Source: Leptolinea sp964404415 (lineage in GTDB: Bacteria > Chloroflexota > Anaerolineae > Anaerolineales > Anaerolineaceae). Taken from it: a stretch of 17,308 nt of DNA. This document shows, piece by piece, positions 1 through 6,234 of the stretch. The position numbers and the translations under genes were made by a program. Position 1 is the stretch's first letter. Each line of letters opens with the position of its first letter. The stretch lies in the NCBI GenBank assembly GCA_964404415.1, contig CAYOKC010000080.1, positions 1 to 17,308 of the forward strand, given 5' to 3'. The notes below the pieces were generated by a model. The model ran no database searches. It saw only the letters and a program-made list of their open reading frames with translations, and was not told the origin of the DNA.

Positions 1-51
1 CAAGACGACGGGCAGCAACACGAAGAGGAACTCGTAGGAGTTAAACAGCAT
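1..51 (-). CDS. MBOAT (AlgI/DltB-like) O-acyltransferase, N-terminal start only
   Basis: An ATG at 51-49 on the minus strand opens a frame that runs off the left edge. The 17 visible residues are MLFNSYEFLFVLLPVVL. This is very close to the conserved start of membrane-bound O-acyltransferases of the AlgI type, which begin MLFNS-x-x-FLF-x-FLP-x-V and continue as a polytopic membrane protein. Those enzymes transfer acyl (often acetyl) groups to cell-surface polysaccharides. The start lies 8 bases after the stop of another minus-strand frame (59-61), as in an operon. Only the first membrane segment is visible, so the family call rests on one short motif and the substrate cannot be inferred. Confidence 0.6.
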   Translation of the reverse strand, partial: MLFNSYEFLFVLLPVVL

Positions 52-58
52 GGTCCCG

Positions 59-197
59 TCACACTCCGGCCAATCGTTCCCGCTCCGCCCGCTGCTCCTC
101 CATCAGCAGACGCACCAACGCCGAAGCGGAACCCACCAGCAACATCATCGGGGGATGCCACGGCAACGGGCTGAACGACCCGCCCAATAACGAACCA
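59..197 (-). other. C-terminal tail of an unidentified minus-strand ORF upstream of the MBOAT start
   Basis: A minus-strand frame ends with TGA at 61-59, just before the MBOAT start. Its last 45 or so residues contain a hydrophobic stretch (PPMMLLVGSASALVRLL) and a charged helix-like tail (MEEQRAERERLAGV). Above about position 197 the same DNA encodes recognisable family-B polymerase on the plus strand, so only 59 to about 197 could belong to this gene. It may be the true end of a gene cut by a rearrangement, or a chance open frame. I do not recognise it. Confidence 0.25.
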
Positions 198-1283
198 GGG
201 CTGATCCCAAAGACTCTGGAACCGCTGCTCAAGAAACGCATCGCCATCAAACACCGTCTGGTGGAAACCCCGCCATGGGACCCGCGCGTGAAACGTGACA
301 AAGCCTGCTCGCTGGCGCACAAGTGGCTGCTGGTCACCTGCTTCGGCTACCTGGGTTACAAGAACGCGCGCTTCGGGCGGATCGAATCGCACGAGGCCGT
401 CACCTCGAACGGGCGCGAGGCGCTGCTGCGCGCCAAGGAAGCCGCCGAGGATGCCGGCTTCAATATATTGCAAATGTATGTTGACGGCCTGTGGGTGCAA
501 AAACCCGGCGCCACCAGCCCGCGCGATTATGACGCCGTGCTCGATGAGATCGCGCAGCGCACCGGGTTATCGATCGCGCTGGATGGCATCTACCGCTGGG
601 TGGCTTTCCTGCCGGCGCGGCGGGATAAGCGCATGCCGGTGCCCAACCGCTACTTCGGCGTGTTCCAGGACGGCAGCATCAAAATACGCGGCATCGAAGC
701 CCGCCGTCACGATACCCCGCGCTTCATCTCAGATACCCAGATGGAAGTGCTCGAATGGCTGGCACAGGCCCCCAGTGTAGACGAACTGCCGCAATACATG
801 CCCGGAGCGATCGAACTGCTTCGCCGCCGCTTGCATGCCCTGCGCGGCGGCCGTGTGCCGCTGGACCAGTTGGTTCTCGGCCAGCGCCTCAGCCGCGAGC
901 TGGACCTGTATATCACCCCGTCACCGGCGGCGCGGGCCGCGCTGCAGTTACGGCAGATCGGCAAGAACCTCGGCCCGGGGCAGAAGGTGCGCTATCTGCT
1001 GGTGCGCAGCACGGATGGCGTCCACGCGTGGGACCTGCCCCACAAACCCGATCCGCGCCTGATCGATCATGCCGCCTACCGGGTACTGTACCTGCGCGCC
1101 GTGCGCACCATCCTGCAGCCGTTCGGCATCCAGCCGGAAGATGTGGCCGATATTCTGGATAGGGCTGCCACCCAACCTGAGCTTGACCTGCGCGTGCACG
1201 TGGAAACCCGCATTCCCCACCCGGCGGGCGGGACTATTTTTGACTGGCGCCAGCAGCAATCCAGTTACTCCTTCCATCTATAA
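198..1283 (+). pseudogene. Family-B DNA polymerase, C-terminal half, 5'-truncated
   Basis: From GLIPKTLEPLLKKR (about 198) onward the frame reads as the C-terminal half of a family-B DNA polymerase. The fingers helix region KWLLVTCFGYLGYKNARFGR corresponds to the KxxxNSxYG motif B. The following LQMYVDGLWV corresponds to motif C, in the single-Asp form I associate with Chloroflexota PolB proteins. The rest fits the palm and thumb, and the gene ends with TAA at 1281-1283. The exonuclease domain and motif A (the SLYPS region) are absent. The frame stays open upstream to a stop at 42-44, but residues before 198 do not resemble a polymerase, and neither other plus frame carries the missing part. 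A GTG at 261 is the only start-like codon near the homologous part. About 360 residues remain of an expected 700-800, so the product is probably not an active polymerase. Confidence 0.75.
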
Positions 1284-1326
1284 CAGGCTTTGCCTAAATT
1301 CATTGATCACAGAAAGGTATTTTCAC

Positions 1327-1644
1327 ATGAACACCATACTTATTTCAATTGCCATTGGTATCGCCGCGGGGCTGCTTGATATTCTGCCCATGGTCCTGCA
1401 GAAGCAGGAAAAGAGCGCCATCATTTCGGCGTTCCTGCAGTACTTCTTTGTGGCGATCATCATTGTCAACATCAATCTGTTCAACCTGCACTGGTGGCTG
1501 CAGGGCGGGTTGATCGCGCTGGCACTTGCACTGCCGGTGGTGGTGATAGTAGCGGAAAAAGACAAAAAAGCCGCGCCCATTATCTGCGGAAACGCTATTA
1601 TATTGGGCACCCTTATCAGCCTGGCGGGGAAGTTGTTACTGTAG
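1327..1644 (+). CDS. Small multi-pass membrane protein of unknown function
   Basis: This 105-residue protein has three to four hydrophobic segments: about residues 2-20, 33-52, 58-76 and 86-104. Short charged loops (QKQEK, AEKDKK) separate some of them, so it is an integral membrane protein. The ATG at 1327 is chosen because AAAGG lies about 9 bases upstream (1313-1317); the longer frame starting at 1069 overlaps the polymerase and is unlikely. There are paired Trp residues (HWWLQGG) and no catalytic motif that I recognise. It follows the polymerase fragment by 43 bases and is followed by an intrinsic terminator, so it ends a transcription unit. I vaguely recall similar small proteins in other bacteria but cannot name a family. 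Confidence 0.75.
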   Translation: MNTILISIAIGIAAGLLDILPMVLQKQEKSAIISAFLQYFFVAIIIVNINLFNLHWWLQGGLIALALALPVVVIVAEKDKKAAPIICGNAIILGTLISLAGKLLL

Positions 1645-1660
1645 AATTTTTGATGATCAG

Positions 1661-1679
1661 TGCCTGATATAAACAGGCA
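1661..1679 (+). other. Short hairpin after the small membrane gene
   Basis: TGCCTG (1661-1666) and CAGGCA (1674-1679) form a 6-bp stem with a 7-nt loop, 16 bases after the stop codon. There is no T-run after it. It may simply protect the 3' end or precede the stronger terminator downstream. Confidence 0.3.
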
Positions 1680-1719
1680 GGTGGAAAGTCCGATCCCATC
1701 CAGACCTTACACCACGCGG

Positions 1720-1773
1720 CTATCCCCGGTTTTCAGGAAAACAGAACCTCGAGAACCGGGGATAGTTTTCTTT
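1720..1773 (+). terminator. Rho-independent terminator
   Basis: CTATCCCCGGTT (1720-1731) pairs perfectly with AACCGGGGATAG (1754-1765), a 12-bp GC-containing stem with a 22-nt loop. It is directly followed by TTTTCTTT (1766-1773). The layout is that of an intrinsic terminator on the plus strand. It closes the unit containing the small membrane protein and insulates the xyl operon. Confidence 0.8.
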
Positions 1774-1958
1774 AATCCGAGCACCAGGTATCCGTCAATC
1801 CCGATTATCGAATTGACCGTCGGAAACCGTGATCATTTTTAACCAATTTGCCACCACGCATGGACTTTATAGTTTTGATAGTCTGTATCGTCATCAAATC
1901 AGCTAAAATAAGGGAGAACTTTTTTCATTACTTTTATAAACTTCTAAAAAAAGTGACT
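1774..1958. other. AT-rich intergenic DNA without a recognisable gene
   Basis: This stretch between the terminator and the xyl regulatory region becomes AT-rich. It includes runs such as AACTTTTTTC around 1917-1926. No ORF in it has a ribosome binding site or a coding-like composition, and I see no strong repeat. It could hold upstream promoter or activator elements. Confidence 0.4.
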
Positions 1959-1982
1959 AATGTCATGCCCTTATATGACATT
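1959..1982. promoter_or_regulatory. Inverted repeat upstream of the xyl promoter, candidate activator site
   Basis: AATGTCAT (1959-1966) and ATGACATT (1975-1982) form a perfect 8-bp inverted repeat with an 8-bp spacer. It lies just upstream of the -35 box at 1991. Its centre is about 54 bp before the predicted start of transcription. Such a site could bind a dimeric activator or a catabolite regulator. No assignment to a protein family is possible from sequence alone. Confidence 0.4.
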
Positions 1983-1990
1983 AACGCCTA

Positions 1991-2018
1991 TTGACTTTCG
2001 ATTAAATTGCGCTATCAT
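1991..2018 (+). promoter_or_regulatory. Sigma70-type promoter of the xyl operon
   Basis: TTGACT (1991-1996) and TATCAT (2013-2018) each match five of six bases of the housekeeping -35 and -10 hexamers and are 16 bp apart. Transcription would begin near 2025, inside the following palindrome, leaving a leader of about 325 nt before xylF. This is the clearest promoter in the region and is placed as expected for repressor control. Confidence 0.65.
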
Positions 2019-2020
2019 AT

Positions 2021-2057
2021 TGATAATTAGTTTGGATGTCATACAAACTAATTATCA
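2021..2057. promoter_or_regulatory. xylO-like operator, 37-bp palindrome
   Basis: TGATAATTAGTTTG (2021-2034) is mirrored perfectly by CAAACTAATTATCA (2044-2057). Of the 9-bp centre, all pairs but one also match, with the dyad axis at 2039. The inner part reads TTAGTTTG-N9-CAAACTAA. This has the same half-sites and spacing as I remember for the Bacillus XylR operator. It begins 3 bp after the -10 box and covers the predicted start site, an ideal place to block transcription. The ROK regulator encoded later in the same operon is the obvious ligand-responsive binder; that link is inferred. Confidence 0.8.
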
Positions 2058-2349
2058 GCTCCAACACAGTATCCATATCATTTTTCCGGCAACTAAATAT
2101 CCTCCCGCTTTGGTGAAATGCACCCTTACATTTCGTTTCGCAGCAATTCCAGCTTCTCGCCGAATGTCTGGATTTTTTAGCCTGTAAGGGACAATCTATT
2201 TTCATCGCGATCGTGCGTTTCAAACCAGAACGGGAGATGTTTGCCAGGAATCACTTTGGAAGGAGGAGAAGAAGAGAAAAGCCTTAGACTGTAGCATACG
2301 TAATTGCATTGAAAAGATCTTTCTAACTTCTTGAAAGGGCAAAAAAGAA
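2058..2349 (+). promoter_or_regulatory. Long untranslated leader of xylF
   Basis: This stretch of about 290 nt between the operator and the xylF start codon shows no convincing gene. It contains CCCTTACA (2123-2130) and TGTAAGGG (2183-2190), which can pair over a 52-nt loop. It also has a Shine-Dalgarno-like GGAAGGAGGAG around 2259-2269 with no usable start codon in range. The xylF ribosome binding site is probably AAAGGG (about 2335-2340), 9 to 10 bases before the ATG. No known riboswitch core is recognised. The leader may affect mRNA stability or translation of the abundant binding protein. Confidence 0.4.
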
Positions 2350-4569
2350 ATGTCCAAGTCATATCGCTCCATTTTTGCAGTATTGTCGTTACTTGTCATT
2401 GCCAGCATGCTGGCCGCCTGCGCTGGAACCACCCCCACCGCTGCTCCCGCTGCCGTTGAACCCGCCGCCGCCGAACCCACCAAAGCCGAAGCCGCTGCTC
2501 CTGCCGCTGCCGAAGGCAAAGTGAAAATCGGTCTTTCCTTCTCAGATTTCGCTACCGAACGCTGGAAGAACGAAGACGCCCTGCTCCACAAACTGTTGGA
2601 AGCCAAGGGTTATGAGGTTATCACCTCCGAAGCCAACCACGATACCAAACTGCAGAACGACCAGATCGACAACATGGTCTCCCAGGGTATCAAAGGTTTG
2701 ATCGTTGTTGCTGAAGACGGCGACTCCGCCGCCACCGCTGTTGACAATGCCGCCAAAGCCGGTGTCAAAGTCCTCGCCTACGACCGCCTGGTCAAATCCC
2801 CCAGCATCGCTGCTTACCTGTCCTTCAACAACATCGCTGTTGGTAACGGTCAGGCCGAAGGTGTCTTGAAAGCCCTCGATATCGAAGGCGGCAAGTGGAC
2901 CAAAGAAAATCCTGCCAAAGTCGTTCTCCTCGGCGGTTCCCCCACCGATAACAACGCCATCCTGTTCCGCAAAGGCCAGACCGACGTCCTGCAGAAATAC
3001 ATCGACTCCGGTGTTATCACCATTGTTGCCGACCAGTGGGTTGACAACTGGGATGCTGCCAAAGCCAATTCCCTGATGGAAAACATCATCACCGCCCAGG
3101 AAGGCAAGATCGACGCTGTTGTTGCCTCCAATGACGGAACCGCCCTCGGCGCCCTCCAGGCTCTCAAAGGCCAGAAACTCTCTGTTCCGATCTCCGGACA
3201 GGATGCCACCGCTGATGGTTGTAACTCCATCGTCAAAGGCGAACTGACTGTCTCCATCTACAAAGACATCCGCAAACTGTCTCCTATGGCTGCTGATGCC
3301 ATCGATGCCCTGATCAACGGCAAAGACATCGAAGGTCTGAAGAACTACACCATGGCTGAACTGACCAACGTTGCCGACGCCAAGGGCGAAGTTCCTTGTA
3401 TCTTCCTCCCCGTTGTCCAGATCACCAAAGACAATGTCTTCGAAGAAATCGTGAAGAGCGAATTCCAGTCTTACGATGATGTCTATCGTGACATCCCCGA
3501 AGCTGATCGCCCCTCTAAAGACGGCGCCGCTCCTGCCGCTGCCGCTCCTGCCGCTTCCGGTGAAAAAATCAAAATCGGTCTTTCCTTCTCAGATTTCGCT
3601 ACCGAACGCTGGAAGAACGAAGACGCCCTGCTCCACAAACTGTTGGAAGCCAAGGGTTATGAGGTTATCACCTCCGAAGCCAACCACGATACCAAACTGC
3701 AGAACGACCAGATCGACAACATGGTCTCCCAGGGTATCAAAGGTTTGATCGTTGTTGCTGAAGACGGCGACTCCGCCGCCACCGCTGTTGACAATGCCGC
3801 CAAAGCCGGTGTCAAAGTCCTCGCCTACGACCGCCTGGTCAAATCCCCCAGCATCGCTGCTTACCTGTCCTTCAACAACATCGCTGTTGGTAACGGTCAG
3901 GCCGAAGGTGTCTTGAAAGCCCTCGATATCGAAGGCGGCAAGTGGACCAAAGAAAATCCTGCCAAAGTCGTTCTCCTCGGCGGTTCCCCCACCGATAACA
4001 ACGCCATCCTGTTCCGCAAAGGCCAGACCGACGTCCTGCAGAAATACATCGACTCCGGTGTTATCACCATTGTTGCCGACCAGTGGGTTGACAACTGGGA
4101 TGCTGCCAAAGCCAATTCCCTGATGGAAAACATCATCACCGCCCAGGAAGGCAAGATCGACGCTGTTGTTGCCTCCAATGACGGAACCGCCCTCGGCGCC
4201 CTCCAGGCTCTCAAAGGCCAGAAACTCTCTGTTCCGATCTCCGGACAGGATGCCACCGCTGATGGTTGTAACTCCATCGTCAAAGGCGAACTGACTGTCT
4301 CCATCTACAAAGACATCCGCAAACTGTCTCCTATGGCTGCTGATGCCATCGATGCCCTGATCAACGGCAAAGACATCGAAGGTCTGAAGAACTACACCAT
4401 GGCTGAACTGACCAACGTTGCCGACGCCAAGGGCGAAGTTCCTTGTATCTTCCTCCCTGTTGTCCAGATCACCAAAGACAATGTCCACGAAGAAATCGTG
4501 AAGAGCGAATTCCAGTCTTACGATGATGTCTATCGCGACATCCCCGAAGCTGATCGCCCCGCGAAATAA
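2350..4569 (+). CDS. xylF: Double-domain D-xylose-binding lipoprotein (tandem XylF fusion)
   Basis: This is the extracellular substrate-binding component of a xylose ABC importer, but with two complete binding domains in one 739-residue chain. A signal peptide ends in the lipobox LAAC, so C24 is the lipidated residue. An Ala/Pro/Glu/Thr linker follows to about residue 57. Domain 1 (about 59-390) and domain 2 (about 408-738) are 349 residues apart and almost identical. Each carries XylF landmarks: SDFATERW, AYDR, GGSPTDNNA, DQWVDNW, SNDGTA and GQDA. A second Ala/Pro linker joins them. Single-domain XylF proteins have about 330 residues. The domains differ by F versus H (residue 364 versus 713) near the C terminus, plus linker changes. 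Each has two cysteines (C291/C350 and C640/C699) that could form a disulfide. The gene opens the operon and precedes xylG and xylH. Xylose rather than another pentose is supported by xylA downstream. Assembly error is a possible alternative for the duplication. Confidence 0.88.
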   Translation: MSKSYRSIFAVLSLLVIASMLAACAGTTPTAAPAAVEPAAAEPTKAEAAAPAAAEGKVKIGLSFSDFATERWKNEDALLHKLLEAKGYEVITSEANHDTKLQNDQIDNMVSQGIKGLIVVAEDGDSAATAVDNAAKAGVKVLAYDRLVKSPSIAAYLSFNNIAVGNGQAEGVLKALDIEGGKWTKENPAKVVLLGGSPTDNNAILFRKGQTDVLQKYIDSGVITIVADQWVDNWDAAKANSLMENIITAQEGKIDAVVASNDGTALGALQALKGQKLSVPISGQDATADGCNSIVKGELTVSIYKDIRKLSPMAADAIDALINGKDIEGLKNYTMAELTNVADAKGEVPCIFLPVVQITKDNVFEEIVKSEFQSYDDVYRDIPEADRPSKDGAAPAAAAPAASGEKIKIGLSFSDFATERWKNEDALLHKLLEAKGYEVITSEANHDTKLQNDQIDNMVSQGIKGLIVVAEDGDSAATAVDNAAKAGVKVLAYDRLVKSPSIAAYLSFNNIAVGNGQAEGVLKALDIEGGKWTKENPAKVVLLGGSPTDNNAILFRKGQTDVLQKYIDSGVITIVADQWVDNWDAAKANSLMENIITAQEGKIDAVVASNDGTALGALQALKGQKLSVPISGQDATADGCNSIVKGELTVSIYKDIRKLSPMAADAIDALINGKDIEGLKNYTMAELTNVADAKGEVPCIFLPVVQITKDNVHEEIVKSEFQSYDDVYRDIPEADRPAK
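2497..3519 (+). repeat. Tandem repeat unit A of the xylF gene
   Basis: This is the first copy of a 1047-bp-period direct repeat, matching 3544-4566. By eye, 2524-3410 is identical to 3571-4457 at every base (887 bp). The remaining part to 3519 has six differences: 3411, 3439, 3440, 3489, 3514 and 3516. The left edge lies in the linker, where GCTCCTGCCGCT (2497-2508) recurs at the same 1047-bp offset. Confidence 0.9.
3526..3555 (+). repeat. 15-bp tandem duplication in the inter-domain linker
   Basis: GCCGCTCCTGCCGCT occurs twice in direct succession (3526-3540 and 3541-3555), encoding Ala-Ala-Pro-Ala-Ala twice. It lengthens the flexible linker between the two binding domains. The same motif occurs once, slightly altered, in the linker after the lipobox. 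Confidence 0.8.
3544..4566 (+). repeat. Tandem repeat unit B of the xylF gene
   Basis: This is the second copy of the 1047-bp-period repeat. Unit B lacks a signal peptide and begins in the Ala/Pro linker. It ends at the last codon of the gene, where unit A instead continues with Asp-Gly-Ala into the linker. The preserved offset in both linkers fits unequal recombination between similar Ala/Pro linker sequences. Confidence 0.9.
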
Positions 4570-4591
4570 GTAAGCTTTCTTCTTCATTTCA

Positions 4592-4619
4592 GTCGGCTCC
4601 CCGGGTTCGGGGAGCCGAC
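4592..4619 (+). terminator. GC-rich intra-operon hairpin between xylF and xylG
   Basis: GTCGGCTCCCC (4592-4602) pairs perfectly with GGGGAGCCGAC (4609-4619), an 11-bp stem with a 6-nt loop, 22 bases after the xylF stop. There is no T-run, so full termination is unlikely. Such hairpins after binding-protein genes in ABC importer operons often stabilise the upstream mRNA or cause partial attenuation, giving more binding protein than ATPase and permease. That role is inferred here. Confidence 0.65.
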
Positions 4620-4679
4620 GAATAAAATGCAAAAGTATCAGCAATGTAGAAACGTAATTTTGTTTTAGAGGAGCAGGCT

Positions 4680-6201
4680 GTGAGTGAAGAAATTATCCTC
4701 GACGTTCAAAATGTAACAAAGCAATTCCCCGGGATCACCGCCCTCAGTAACGTCAATATCCCGTTCAAACGGGGCGAAATCCACGGCCTTTGCGGTGAGA
4801 ATGGCGCGGGAAAATCCACATTAATGAAAATCCTCGCCGGTGTGTATCCGTACGGCACCTATGATGGCGTTGTGCTTTACGAAGGCCGGGAATTAAAACT
4901 GACCAGTAACTCCATCAAAGAAGCACGAAAAGAAGGTATTGCCATCGTTTTCCAGGAGCTTACACTTGTTCCTGATATGACGGTTGGCGAGAATATTTTC
5001 CTTGGCAAAGAAATTACAGAAAACGGCGTGATCAACTGGGATAAAACCTACGCGGAATGCCGGAAAATTCTTGAACACTACAAACTGGATGTCAATCCGC
5101 ACGATGTTATCAAACATCTGGGTGTTGGCAAAATGCAGATGGTTGAAATCGCCAAAGCTCTGTCAGAAAACGCCAAAGTGCTCATTCTCGACGAACCTAC
5201 CAGCGCATTAACCGAAGCTGAAATTGATAAATTGATGGAAATCCTCGAATCGCTGCAGGAGAAGGGGATCACGTGTATTTATATCTCCCATAAACTGGAA
5301 GAATTCTTCCGGATCACCGATTCGATCACCATTTTACGTGATGGGAAACACGTTGTTACGGCACCCACCAAAGAACTGAGCCTGGAAAAACTGGTCAGCT
5401 ATATGGTAGGCCGTGAAATGAAAGAACGCTTCCCGCACAGCACCCGCAAACCAAACGGCGTTCTCTTTGAAGTGAAAGACCTTCATGCCGTCGATCCGGA
5501 AGAACCATCCCGCGAGATATTGAAAGNNNNNNNNNNTCAGGAAAGGCGAGATCCTCGGAATCGCTGGACTGATGGGTTCCGGTCGGACCGAACTCGTCAC
5601 CACGATATTTGGCGAGATGGGCAAAGTCACCAAAGGGCAGATGATCCTTGATGGTAAAGAGGTCAAGATCTCCAGCGCGAAAGACGCCATGGAAAAAGGT
5701 ATCAGCCTTGTTCCGGAAGACCGGAAAAAGCAGGGGTTGGTTCTCATGCAGACCATTCTGAACAACCTTTCCCTCCCCAACCTGTATACCTTCTCCAAAC
5801 CCTGGCGCATTAACAAAAATCAGGAAATGAAATCCAGCCTCCAGCAGGTGAAAAACCTGGCCATCAAGATCAGCAACATTGACAATTCGGTCGATTCCCT
5901 CTCCGGCGGCAACCAACAGAAGGTTGTCATTGGAAAATGGTTGATGACCATTCCCAAGATCCTTATCATGGATGACCCGACTCGCGGTGTGGATGTGGGC
6001 GCCAAATATGAGATCTACAAACTGATGAATGAACTGGCCGAAAAAGGTGTTTCCATTATCATGATCTCCTCCGAGTTGGAGGAAGTACTCGGTATGAGTG
6101 ACCGGGTTATGGTGATGCATGAAGGCCGTTCCAATGGTACGTTGAACATCGCTGAGGCAACTCAGGAAAAGATCATGGCGCTTGCCACCGGCATCGCTTA
6201 A
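4680..6201 (+). CDS. xylG: Xylose ABC transporter ATP-binding protein, interrupted by assembly gap
   Basis: This is a double-NBD sugar ABC ATPase (RbsA/XylG type) that powers xylose import on the cytoplasmic face of XylH. The start is GTG at 4680, preceded by AGAGGAG. NBD1 has Walker A GENGAGKST (39-47), Q-loop FQE, an altered signature LGVGK (147-151), Walker B VLILDEP (D171, E172) and H204. NBD2, after the gap, has the degenerate Walker A GLMGSGRTEL with Arg for Lys, the canonical signature LSGGNQQ, and Walker B ILIMDDP with Asp where Glu is usual. Ten Ns at 5527-5536 break the frame: codons before the gap start at 4680+3n, those after at 5539+3n. The lost sequence would be six residues like DVSFSV, needing about 15 unknown bases rather than 10. 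The restored length is about 508 residues, close to E. coli XylG. The frame break is therefore an assembly artefact, not a mutation. Confidence 0.9.
5527..5536. other. Assembly gap (10 Ns) inside xylG
   Basis: Ten undefined bases lie between NBD1 and NBD2. Reading frames on either side disagree for a 10-base gap and agree for a gap divisible by three. Comparison with the usual sequence ILKDVSFSVRKGEILGIAG suggests 15 missing bases. The N-run is best read as a placeholder. Confidence 0.9.
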
Positions 6202-6234
6202 ATGAAACAAAATCTCCATTCATAAGGTGTCGAT

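Noticed and set aside
1660..1842. 60-residue ORF after the small membrane protein
   Set aside because: It overlaps the strong intrinsic terminator at 1720-1773 and has no plausible ribosome binding site.
1960..2187. 75-residue ORF in the xyl regulatory region
   Set aside because: It runs through the promoter and the palindromic operator, which explain the sequence better; no ribosome binding site.
2058..2349. A known riboswitch class in the xylF leader
   Set aside because: No conserved core of a riboswitch I know could be recognised, and the repressor-operator pair already explains xylose control.
3589..4644. 351-residue minus-strand ORF antisense to the second xylF unit
   Set aside because: It is a shadow of the highly biased xylF codons; its composition is Gly/Val/Asp/Phe-rich, no domain is recognisable, and part of it simply repeats with the xylF duplication.
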